DNA of 64,000 bases from a bacterium. Its GTDB lineage: Bacteria; 4484-113; JAFGCY01. The notes under the pieces were generated by a model. That model did not search any database. It was not told where the DNA came from and was given only the letters and a program-made list of their open reading frames with translations. Position numbers and translations under genes: made by a program. Below, one piece after another: positions 1-8,667 of this stretch. Location: assembly GCA_016932385.1 (NCBI GenBank), contig JAFGCY010000084.1:1-64000 (forward strand), given 5' to 3'. Each line of letters begins with the position of its first letter. Position 1 is the first letter of the stretch.

Positions 1-10
1 CAGTTACGAA

Positions 11-790
11 TTGCCGGACTCCAAGAAGTCGTATGCCGACATTATGCGCGAGGCCGGCGGCGGACGGCGTACGGGGCTGAGAACTAAACCGGTTCCACCG
101 GTGATTAAACAATCCGAGTCCGAAAAGCTGATCGAAGAGCTGCTGGCGACGCTGGGCCGGCTCTGCCGGCTACGGCCTGTGGTTTACAGCGTGCTGGCCA
201 ACCTCGGCTTAGCCGCCGCGTTTGTCGTCCTCGCCTTGGCAATGAACTGGTCGACCGGGCGAATCTTCTGGTTATGGCTTGGCCTGTTTAGCCCCGCGTT
301 TCTCGCGCTGTCGCTGCTCGCGGAGCGGGATTATCAACAATTCCGGCCGAAGCTCGACGCTGCGATCAACGGATCGAGCCTGGCAGACCGGCTGATCATG
401 GGCGCGCATGAACTACCCGACATCCACCAATATATCCGGTTGCCATTCCCATTCATGGTTGTCGGTTTCAAACCGCGCAACCTGACTGAGCTTGCGCGCT
501 TGGTCGCGACCAATCTCGACTGGTATTTAGCAGAACCAAAACCGGTCATCCGGCTCTCCTGGATTTTGAACTACCTGAGTCTGATGGCCATGCTCGCGTA
601 TACAACGTTGGCGTTCTATCAGATCAGTTCCCATCAGAGCCCTGGCGCTATCGTAATGTTTTTGGTCGTCTGCCCTTACTTCTTCGTTGCCATCATGATG
701 TACACGGCCCGCAAGACCTCCTACGGCGCCGCCAAGCTGCTGGCGCAGTTGCGCGAGCGCTTTGTCGATTTCAGCAAAAGGGGACAGTAA
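11..790 (+). CDS. Polytopic membrane protein, paralog of the downstream product; TTG start supported by shared MPDS N-terminus
   Basis: 259 aa ORF with four hydrophobic segments; shares motif PFPF..VGFKPRNLTELARLVATNLDWYLAEP with downstream protein (LGNPPRQVKGYTRLLLRNLQWYLEPP); stop overlaps next ATG (TAATG). Confidence 0.7.
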   Translation: MPDSKKSYADIMREAGGGRRTGLRTKPVPPVIKQSESEKLIEELLATLGRLCRLRPVVYSVLANLGLAAAFVVLALAMNWSTGRIFWLWLGLFSPAFLALSLLAERDYQQFRPKLDAAINGSSLADRLIMGAHELPDIHQYIRLPFPFMVVGFKPRNLTELARLVATNLDWYLAEPKPVIRLSWILNYLSLMAMLAYTTLAFYQISSHQSPGAIVMFLVVCPYFFVAIMMYTARKTSYGAAKLLAQLRERFVDFSKRGQ

Positions 791-2303
791 TGCCGGATAG
801 TGAAAGCGCGCCGGATCAGCGCCGACAGCCTTCCGAGAAATGGCTGGCCGATATCCAGCGCGAGACCGGCGGCGACGAGTTCCCGACCGGCCCGCCGCGC
901 CTGGTTGGGCCTCGGCCAGCAGCCATCTCCAGCGCTATCGAAGAAGATCCATTGCCGACACTGCGCCGTGTTGCGCAAGAAGAAAATAGCGGCAGCGACA
1001 ATCTACTCCAGTACCTGTTCGGGCAGATTTTCCTGTATTGCTGGCTGTGGTTCAGTGCTTTGCATGGAGCCGAGGGCTTCCCCATCCAGAACATATCGCT
1101 ATCAAGCCTTTGTTTGATCGCCATCCTTGTCGCCTTAGCCATATTTAGCTTCATTCAACTTAAACGCTTCAAGGCGCAGAAGGTTAACCACATAGCGGGG
1201 TATTGCCTAACCATCCTGTTGGATCCAGCTGCCGATCTGCTTGGTTTTTTAAAGCAACTTACGGTCCCGGTCGGCTGGCCCTGGGGAAACCTCCGCAGCG
1301 ATTCAGCGAGAAAGCACGCCTGGTATTGCGCCATTACAACTACTTCATTGACAGGCCGGCGCGATATTACGGGTCGCTAAACGGAGCGCTTCGAAACTGC
1401 TGGACCCGGTTGATTACAGCTATTATCGTGCTGCTGCTGTATGCCATCGTATTCGGCACGGTCGCGGCGATACTGGCATCGTACTTCAGCGATGAAGTAA
1501 TCCTGGTCGGGGGATTGTTTGTTATTTGCGTCATCATTCTGCTGTTCTCCCATTATCAGGCGAAGTACGACCTGGTCACAAAGTCGGTAGCGGACTTCGC
1601 CTATCGCCGGATGCAACCACCGCCCAATCCTGTCCGTCGGGAAAGCCGTGGCATTGCCGATTTTCGACGGGCGATTCTTGATGAGCTGGGCTTGATCCAG
1701 AGCTACTATGCAGCGGCAATGGGGTTATGTGTTGCTATCTTAATGATCTACATCGCTCAGCTCGGAATGCAGGAATTCAACCCGGGGCTGGCCCTGGCTT
1801 TCGTGGTCGGGACCATCATTGCCTCGCTGTTGCTGATTCATTGGCAGACGACGCTGAAGCAGCAGTATGACCAGCAGATAGCCGCCGCCGGGCTGGTTAT
1901 CAAACTTGTCAGCCAGCCCGAGGAGTTCCTTTCGATCTTCAGGTTTACCCCTTGGCCGTTGTCGCAGATGCTGTTGGGAAATCCCCCGCGCCAAGTTAAA
2001 GGCTATACGCGGCTTTTATTGCGTAACCTGCAATGGTACCTGGAGCCACCGCGCCTTAACCTCGGCCCATCCACGCCATATTTGATCTGCGCACACTTGC
2101 TGATGACGGGTTTGCTGTTATCGGATCTCACCGCGGGATTGGGCGAGACCGCGAGACAGCTGATGTACGTCGGCACTCAGGCGCTCCTGATGGGCGCGCT
2201 GATAGCCGGCGCGGTGCGAGCTTACAAGCGCTTGCTCTTGGCCCGGGAGTTCAGCGAACATGCCAGCGCGCACTTGGCCGGTGAAGATCTGCAGGATTCC
2301 TAA
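790..2303 (+). CDS. Membrane protein encoded in two frames (790..1290 then -1 frame 1290..2303), paralog of upstream protein; possible -1 frameshift product of about 504 aa
   Basis: ORFs 790..1380 and 1203..2303 overlap; homology moves from one frame to the -1 frame at G_GGA_AAC (1284-1290). Confidence 0.6.
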
Positions 2304-2328
2304 CCGCGCGCGGGTACAATATCCCGCT

Positions 2329-3852
2329 ATGACGGAATTAGCCACACGCATGAGTATCGACGAGCAGCTCATCTGGCTGTTCGAGGGCACCAGCTTCGCG
2401 GACGAGGCAGAACTGCACCAGCTGGAGCGGCAGTTCAGCGCGGAAGCCGGCATTGTGGCCAGCCTGCACGACAAGGTTTCCGCTGGTCAGGCCGACGAGG
2501 ATGATCAACAGCGATACAAGTCGTCCTGCCGCGAAATCGACCGGCTCCGTCAAGAGATTGATAAGCTCAAGGCAGAGCTGCGTGGACCGGAAGCCGCCGA
2601 AACCGGCCTGCGCGGGCAGATGCGTAAGGAACTGCAACAGAAGCTGGAGCTGAGCGCGAAGCTCAAAGCCAAGGGGTTGTCCGACTGGCCGCTGCGGATC
2701 TACCTCGGTGTCGACCCGACGCGCGAAAGCCTGCACATCGGCCACATGGTGCCCTGCGTGCAGCTGCGCAAGTTCCAGGCACTAGGCCACCAAGTGATCT
2801 TTTTAATCGGCGACTACACCGCGACGATCGGCGACCCGAGTGGACAGTCGAGCGAGCGCGAACAGCTGACCCACGAGCGCGTGCTGGAGCTGGCGAAGTT
2901 CTATACCGCCCAGGCCTTCCGCCTGCTGGATGAGGACAAAACCGAAGTCCGCTACAACGGCGAATGGCTGGCCAAACTGACCTTTGCCCAAACCGCCGAG
3001 CTGGCGGCGCAGTTTTCGCTGAGCCGGATCGCGGCCCGCCAGGACTTCCGCAGCCGTGCCGAGGCCGGCCAGGAAGTAGGGTTGCATGAGTCGTTGTATG
3101 CATTGATGCAGGGCTACGATGCCTTCGCGCTGAACTGCGACGTGCAGGTCGGCGGCTACGACCAGCACCTCAACCTGCTGGCCGGGCGCACGCTGCAGAA
3201 ATACTTCGCCGCCAAGTACGGGCGTGACGGTGAACACCCGTTATATGCGGATTTCCCGGCCACCGGCAAGCGCGTCAAGGGGCCGCACGTCATGCTGACC
3301 TACCCGCTCTTGATGGGCACCGACGGGCGCAAGATGAGCAAAAGCTGGGGGAATACCATCGACGTACTCGATACGCCCGAGGACATGTACGGCAAGGTGA
3401 TGCGGATCAGCGATGAGATGCTGGCGAATTACATCGACGTGGCCATCGAGGCGCGCCAGACTGAGAAGGATCAGTGGAAGGCCAAGGCGCAGGACGACCC
3501 GATGGGCGTCAAGAAGTGGGTGGCGCATCGTCTGACGGAACTCTATCACGGCGCCGAGGCCGCCGCCCAGGCCGCGGAGCAATTCCGCCGCACCGTGCAG
3601 GAGAAGACGTTCAGCGAGGAAGATATCGAGGACGCCAGCGTACCGGACGAGTTCAAGTCCAGTGAAGTACGGCTCGTCGACCTGGTGGTCGCACTCAAGC
3701 TGGCGCCCAGCAAAAAGGAAGCGCGGCGGCTGATGGAACAGGGCGGCGTGAAGCTCAACGACGATCCGGTGACCGATCCGTTCGCGGCGTATACGCATGA
3801 GCCCGGCACGGTCCTGCGCGTCGGCAAACGCAAGGTTGTGAAGCTGATGTAG
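2329..3852 (+). CDS. tyrS: Tyrosyl-tRNA synthetase with N-terminal coiled-coil insertion
   Basis: LGVDPTRESLHIGHMVP (HIGH), GRKMSKSWGN (KMSKS), C-terminal S4-like domain; start set at 2329 with TACAAT 8 nt upstream. Confidence 0.93.
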   Translation: MTELATRMSIDEQLIWLFEGTSFADEAELHQLERQFSAEAGIVASLHDKVSAGQADEDDQQRYKSSCREIDRLRQEIDKLKAELRGPEAAETGLRGQMRKELQQKLELSAKLKAKGLSDWPLRIYLGVDPTRESLHIGHMVPCVQLRKFQALGHQVIFLIGDYTATIGDPSGQSSEREQLTHERVLELAKFYTAQAFRLLDEDKTEVRYNGEWLAKLTFAQTAELAAQFSLSRIAARQDFRSRAEAGQEVGLHESLYALMQGYDAFALNCDVQVGGYDQHLNLLAGRTLQKYFAAKYGRDGEHPLYADFPATGKRVKGPHVMLTYPLLMGTDGRKMSKSWGNTIDVLDTPEDMYGKVMRISDEMLANYIDVAIEARQTEKDQWKAKAQDDPMGVKKWVAHRLTELYHGAEAAAQAAEQFRRTVQEKTFSEEDIEDASVPDEFKSSEVRLVDLVVALKLAPSKKEARRLMEQGGVKLNDDPVTDPFAAYTHEPGTVLRVGKRKVVKLM

Positions 3853-3877
3853 GGGCTGATCTAAGACACGTGTAGGG

Positions 3878-3900
3878 GCGTCCCGCCGACGGCGGGACGC
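3878..3900. terminator. Perfect hairpin GCGTCCCGCCG-A-CGGCGGGACGC between convergent tyrS and clpC (terminator or palindromic repeat)
   Basis: 11 bp perfect inverted repeat; no T-tract directly after it. Confidence 0.5.
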
Positions 3901-3942
3901 TCCTAGGCTGGTAGCGCAAACGTCCCTGCTTGCGTCATGAAT

Positions 3943-3962
3943 CGCGAGCACGGGGGCTCGCG
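3943..3962. repeat. Inverted repeat CGCGAGC-acgggg-GCTCGCG abutting the clpC stop codon
   Basis: 7 bp perfect arms, 6 nt loop. Confidence 0.5.
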
Positions 3963-6392
3963 CTACATGGTCGTAAACACAATCCCACCGTCGGCGTCGG
4001 CATCCACCACCACCGTCGTACCGTCGGCGAACTCGCCGGCGATCACGCGCCCAGCCAGCGGGTTGATCACGTCGGTCATAATCGCGCGCCGCATCGGCCG
4101 CGCCCCGAAGGCGGCGTCGTAGCCGTGCTCGGCCAGCACATCGTAAGCCGCGTCGGTTACCTGAAGCGTGATGCCCTGGGCCATCAGCCGCTCGGCCGGC
4201 GCCCGCATCTGGAGCCGGGCGATCTGCTTGACCTGCTCGTGTGTCAGGGTATGGAACACCACGATGTCGTCGATGCGGTTCAAAAACTCCGGCTTGAAGT
4301 GGTCCTTCAGGCGCCGCAGCACCAGCTCGCGCAGCTCGCCGTAACCCGCCTCGATCGCCGCCTCGTCCTTGTCCGCGGTGAACTGGGCGATCTCGTGCGC
4401 CGCGACGTTGCTGGTCATCACCACGAGCGTGTTGGCGAAGTCGACGGTCACGCCCTTGCTGTCGGTCAGCCGCCCGTCGTCCAAGAGCTGCAACAGCACG
4501 TTGAGCACGTCAGGATGCGCCTTCTCGAGCTCGTCGAGCAGCACGATGCTGTAGGGCTTTCGGCGCACGGCCTCGGTCAGCTGGCCGCCCTCCTCGTAGC
4601 CGACGTAGCCCGGCGGGCTGCCGATCAGCCGCGTCACGGAGAACTTCTCGGTGTACTCGCCCATGTCGATGCGCACGATCGACTCACGGCTGCCGAACAG
4701 CTCGCCCGCCAGCACCTTGACCATCTCGGTCTTGCCGACGCCGGTCGGCCCGCAGAACATGAAGCTGCCGATCGGCCGCCCCGGTTCGGACAGCCCGGCC
4801 TTGTTGCGGCGCACCGTCTCGCTGACCGCCGATACCGCCTGGTCCTGGCCGATCAGCTGCCGGTGCAGCACGTCCTCCAGCCGCAGATATTTCTGTTTCT
4901 CGTCGGCGCCGAGTTGCTCGACCGGCACACCGCTCCAGTTGCTGACGATCGCCGCGACATCCGCCGCGGTCACCTCGGCAGACCGCTCGCTCTCGCCCAG
5001 GCGTTCGCGCTCGGCGGCGACCTGCTTGGTGAGTGCCAACACGTGCTGTTTGCACTGGGCGGCGCGCTCATAGTCGCCGGCGGTGTGGCTCTCCTGCTCG
5101 TCCTGATTGGCGCGCTTGAGTTCGTCCTCCAAGCGCCTGAGTTCGCCGACCTGGCCCATGTTCTCGATGCGCACGCGGCTGGCCGCCTCGTCGATCACGT
5201 CGATCGCCTTGTCCGGCAGGAAGCGGCCGCTGATGTAGCGCACCGAGAGATCCACCGCGGCGTCGAGCGCTTCGTCGGTGATCGCGATGCCGTGGTGCTC
5301 CTCGTAACGCCCGCGCAACCCGCGCAGGATCGCCTTGGCCTCGTCGGGCGTCGGCTCGTCGACGATCACGGGCTGGAAGCGCCGCTCCAGCGCGGCATCC
5401 TTCTCGATGTACTTGCGGTATTCCTTGAGCGTCGTCGCGCCGATGCACTGCAACACGCCGCGCGCCAGGGCGGGCTTTAGCATGTTGGAGGCGTCGAGGC
5501 TGCCCTCGGCCGCCCCCGCGCCGACGACGGTATGCAACTCGTCGATGAACAGGATCACGCCGCGCCGGGCGGCCTTGACCTCGTCCAGGACGGCCTTCAA
5601 CCGCTCCTCGAACTCGCCGCGGAACTTGCTGCCCGCCACCAGCGCGCCCATGTCTAGCGTCAGCACGCGCTTGTCGCGGATCACCTCGGGCACCGCCCCC
5701 TCGGCGATCTTCAGCGCCAGCCCTTCGGCAATAGCCGTCTTGCCCACGCCGGGCTCGCCGATCAGCACCGGGTTGTTCTTGGAGCGCCGGGACAGGATCT
5801 GCACGGTGCGCTCGATCTCCTGGTCGCGGCCGATGATCGGGTCGATCCGGCCCTGGCGGGCGCGCTCGGTCAGGTCGATCGTGAAGCGCTCCAGCGCCTG
5901 GTATTGCTCCTCGCCGCTCTCGGAGTCGAGGGTGTGCGTGCCGCGTAGTTCCTTCAGCGCGGCGTAGACCGCCTCGTGGGTCAGGTTGAACTCCGCCAAG
6001 AGCGCCGCGGTGCGCCCGCGCTTGAGCGCGATCAGCGCCAGCAGGATGTGCTCGGTGCCGATGAACTTGTCGCCCATCTGCTCCATCTCGTCCTCGGCCT
6101 GCGACAGCACGTCGTGGGCGTCGGGCGTCAGGTAGATCTGCTGAGAGCCCCCGCCGGCCGTGTCGTCGAGTTGCTGGCCGCGCTGCACCAGCTGCCTGAT
6201 CCGCGCGCGGGCATCGTCGGCATTGCCGCCGGCGTGTTCGATGATACCGCCGACTAGGCTGCCCTCGACGAAGGTGATGCCGTAAAGCAAATGCTCGCAG
6301 TCGAGCTGTGTCTGGTGCAGTTTCGCCAATGCGCCCTGCGCCGTCTCCAGCGCCTCGCGCGCCTTTTGTGTAAACCTGTCGAACTTGATCAT
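3963..6392 (-). CDS. clpC: ClpC-type AAA+ ATPase/chaperone (Clp_N, two AAA+ modules, short UVR-like middle region)
   Basis: Walker A GEPGVGKT and [37 protein letters not shown]-domain, short [15 protein letters not shown] middle region. Confidence 0.88.
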   Translation of the reverse strand: MIKFDRFTQKAREALETAQGALAKLHQTQLDCEHLLYGITFVEGSLVGGIIEHAGGNADDARARIRQLVQRGQQLDDTAGGGSQQIYLTPDAHDVLSQAEDEMEQMGDKFIGTEHILLALIALKRGRTAALLAEFNLTHEAVYAALKELRGTHTLDSESGEEQYQALERFTIDLTERARQGRIDPIIGRDQEIERTVQILSRRSKNNPVLIGEPGVGKTAIAEGLALKIAEGAVPEVIRDKRVLTLDMGALVAGSKFRGEFEERLKAVLDEVKAARRGVILFIDELHTVVGAGAAEGSLDASNMLKPALARGVLQCIGATTLKEYRKYIEKDAALERRFQPVIVDEPTPDEAKAILRGLRGRYEEHHGIAITDEALDAAVDLSVRYISGRFLPDKAIDVIDEAASRVRIENMGQVGELRRLEDELKRANQDEQESHTAGDYERAAQCKQHVLALTKQVAAERERLGESERSAEVTAADVAAIVSNWSGVPVEQLGADEKQKYLRLEDVLHRQLIGQDQAVSAVSETVRRNKAGLSEPGRPIGSFMFCGPTGVGKTEMVKVLAGELFGSRESIVRIDMGEYTEKFSVTRLIGSPPGYVGYEEGGQLTEAVRRKPYSIVLLDELEKAHPDVLNVLLQLLDDGRLTDSKGVTVDFANTLVVMTSNVAAHEIAQFTADKDEAAIEAGYGELRELVLRRLKDHFKPEFLNRIDDIVVFHTLTHEQVKQIARLQMRAPAERLMAQGITLQVTDAAYDVLAEHGYDAAFGARPMRRAIMTDVINPLAGRVIAGEFADGTTVVVDADADGGIVFTTM

Positions 6393-6413
6393 TCCCTGTT
6401 ACCTTTAGTACAA

Positions 6414-6435
6414 ACCACAGGCCGCAGCCTGTTGT
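6414..6435. promoter_or_regulatory. Imperfect inverted repeat ACCACAGGC-cgca-GCCTGTTGT in clpC leader
   Basis: Eight of nine arm positions pair; 22-43 nt upstream of clpC ATG. Confidence 0.35.
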
Positions 6436-6472
6436 CACTATATATTACCTGCGTTTTAGCTGAAAATCAACA

Positions 6473-6497
6473 TATCTTAGTGATATAGGCTAAGATA
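6473..6497. promoter_or_regulatory. Candidate operator TATCTTAG-N9-CTAAGATA upstream of clpC
   Basis: Perfect 8 bp arms with 9 nt spacer in the divergent clpC / small lipoprotein intergenic region. Confidence 0.5.
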
Positions 6498-6610
6498 ATA
6501 TGCCTCATATAAAGTCATATTCGACAAATTACCCAAGGCTAAGTGTCTTTGAACATGCCGAGCCTCAAGCTGGATTACTGCCGTAAAGAGCCTAGGAAAG
6601 GGAAGTACAT

Positions 6611-6754
6611 ATGAACTGGTTAGCTAAGCTGCTGATCGCGACCGGCATTGTAGGATTGCTAGCAGCCTGCTGCTGCTTCGGCGGGTTACATGATACGGAA
6701 GTGGAAATGGGTCCAATGGGCATTCATAACGAAGGGAACGGAGGGGACGTCTGA
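6611..6754 (+). CDS. Small predicted lipoprotein (47 aa)
   Basis: MNWLAKLLIATGIVGLLAACCCFGG...: signal peptide plus lipobox LLAAC; purine-rich SD aggaaaggga; below ORF-track cutoff. Confidence 0.6.
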   Translation: MNWLAKLLIATGIVGLLAACCCFGGLHDTEVEMGPMGIHNEGNGGDV

Positions 6755-6844
6755 GATATCGTGTGGCCTGCGCCCTCGCTTCACATCCTGAATGGCATCC
6801 CTGCGCAACTTGCGTCCGTTCCTGCGGTTGTTACCGTCCCACTT

Positions 6845-8506
6845 TCACCACTCCTCCACTTGCTCCACCACGGGCAGGATCAACGCGGACGGGTACTGTG
6901 GCCCGCAGTGCAGCGTCACGTTCTGCTGCTTGAACCGGCAGTGGTCGGTCCAGACCTCGCCGGTGCCGGGATTCAGGTCCCAGCGCGGAAAATTGCTGCC
7001 GCAAACGCTGATCCGGATCTGGTGCTCTTTGTTGAAGATGATACTCGTCGACCACAGGTCGACCTCGACTTCATAGATCGCGCCGGGGATCATCGGCACC
7101 GCGCGCTCCATCCCGTCGCGCTTGGACAGGCGCAGGATCCCGTCGGCAATCAGCATCGAGCGGCCGTCCGGATAGACGTCGCAGAACCGTACCGCCACGT
7201 CGGCATTGGGGGTATCGGCGCTGACCCAGAAGCGGCAGATCAGCCGGCCGGTGACCTCCAGTGGTTCTTCAAGTACTGCACTGGAGAACACCAGTACGTC
7301 GTCGCGCACCTCCAGCCAGCGCTGGTCGTACATGCCGGCATCGAGCACCAGGTTGCGCCCGCCCCTGGTCGGCACGGGATCCTCCGGATCGCAGAGGTAA
7401 GTAATCTCGGCGGCTTCGGCGGGAGGCTCAGCCTGGAGCGTACCGTCGGCGTGCAGATAGTACGGCGTCTCCGTGGCCGGTACCGGCCAGTCGTCGACGA
7501 AGCGCCAGCGGTTGCCCGGCGCCAGCGGCGCATACAGGTCGCCGATCGTGTAGTACATCACGTGCGGAGTGTCGCCGATACCATTGTCGATGTCTTTCAG
7601 CCAGTAGTCGAACCACAGGTCGAAGGGGTTCCCCGGCGCGTTTTCGGCGTTCTTCGGAAACTCCACTTCGCCGACGAAGACGTCTCCGGTCGAGTGCGTC
7701 CAGGGTCCCATCACCAGCCACTGCCGGCCGCGGGCGCCCTCGCCGCCCATGTGCTGGCGCAACACGTAACTGTCGAGCGTGCCCTGGCAGAAAGTATCGA
7801 ACCAGCCGCCGATATGCACCGCCGGCGTGTTGATGTCCTCGATGCGTTCGGCGATGTTGAACTGCCGCCAGAAGTCGTCGTAGTCCGGGTGCTCCTGGTA
7901 GAGCCTGAGCGCTTCGGGATCAAAGCCCGTATTGGTCAGCCAACCTTCGACCTGCGACTTGCGCTGGGCGCCGCCCTGGTAAGCCGCCTGGTGGTAAAGC
8001 GACGAAACCGCCACGCCGATATGCTGCGCCACCAGTCCCGGCGGTTCGGTCGGCGCCATCAGGTTCTGCGTAATGCCCAGCGCGGAGCCGCCGACGGTAC
8101 CGATCCGGCCGTTGCACCAGGGCTGGCTGTTGATCCAGGCGATCGTGTCGTAACCGTCCTGCTCCGCTCCCCAGCCGCAGGCGATGAACGGCAGGTTCGC
8201 GCCCTCACTGGCGTGGCGGCCGCGCATGTCCTGCGCGGCGAGCACATAGCCGTTGCCGGTGGCAATCGCGCCGTAAGCGGCGGCGCCATCCTTGTTATAG
8301 GGCGTGCGCATCAGGATCACCGGCCAGGGGCCGTCACCTTCAGGGAAATACAAGTCTGTCGCCAGGCTGACACCGTCCCGCATCGCAATCATCTTCAGCA
8401 CCGGCGTGCCAACCACAATCGTGTCGTCGGCGCAAGCAATCGCCGCCATCAGCGCCGTGAAGATCAACACCAACGCAGCGCGTGTCAGTCTTTCCGCCAT
8501 GTCCAC
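6845..8506 (-). CDS. CocE/NonD (X-Pro dipeptidyl-peptidase S15-like) family hydrolase, secreted
   Basis: LATDLYFPEGDGPWPVILMRTPYNK, GGSALG nucleophile region, signal peptide, SD gaggag. Confidence 0.85.
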   Translation of the reverse strand: MDMAERLTRAALVLIFTALMAAIACADDTIVVGTPVLKMIAMRDGVSLATDLYFPEGDGPWPVILMRTPYNKDGAAAYGAIATGNGYVLAAQDMRGRHASEGANLPFIACGWGAEQDGYDTIAWINSQPWCNGRIGTVGGSALGITQNLMAPTEPPGLVAQHIGVAVSSLYHQAAYQGGAQRKSQVEGWLTNTGFDPEALRLYQEHPDYDDFWRQFNIAERIEDINTPAVHIGGWFDTFCQGTLDSYVLRQHMGGEGARGRQWLVMGPWTHSTGDVFVGEVEFPKNAENAPGNPFDLWFDYWLKDIDNGIGDTPHVMYYTIGDLYAPLAPGNRWRFVDDWPVPATETPYYLHADGTLQAEPPAEAAEITYLCDPEDPVPTRGGRNLVLDAGMYDQRWLEVRDDVLVFSSAVLEEPLEVTGRLICRFWVSADTPNADVAVRFCDVYPDGRSMLIADGILRLSKRDGMERAVPMIPGAIYEVEVDLWSTSIIFNKEHQIRISVCGSNFPRWDLNPGTGEVWTDHCRFKQQNVTLHCGPQYPSALILPVVEQVEEW

Positions 8507-8654
8507 TCCTCGTCACTCACGGGCAGTATCAGCATGATTAGTCCCCGCGGGAAAATCATATCGCAATGCCGTTGCCAGTCCTAATTAAATTCCGGTCAAT
8601 ACCACGCCCATCAACACTAAAGACCATCGAATCAGCAGCCAGGCTGAACAGGCG

Positions 8655-8660
8655 TATAAT
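8655..8660 (+). promoter_or_regulatory. -10 element TATAAT for leaderless multiheme lipoprotein gene
   Basis: 7 nt before ATG 8668; no SD. Confidence 0.55.
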
Positions 8661-8667
8661 CTGGGTG

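Noticed and set aside
3930-5480. 516-aa plus-strand ORF antisense to clpC
   Set aside because: Low-complexity His/Leu/Gln composition typical of GC-rich antisense shadow ORFs; the opposite strand encodes an unambiguous AAA+ protein.
5068-6438. 456-aa minus-strand ORF overlapping clpC N-terminus
   Set aside because: Arg/Gly/Ala-rich frameshadow of clpC with no recognisable motif.
6473-6497. CIRCE (HrcA) element
   Set aside because: Spacer matches but arms TATCTTAG/CTAAGATA do not match TTAGCACTC/GAGTGCTAA; reported only as an unknown operator candidate.
6761-8584. 607-aa plus-strand ORF opposite the CocE/NonD hydrolase
   Set aside because: Antisense shadow ORF; hydrolase motifs on the minus strand are clear.
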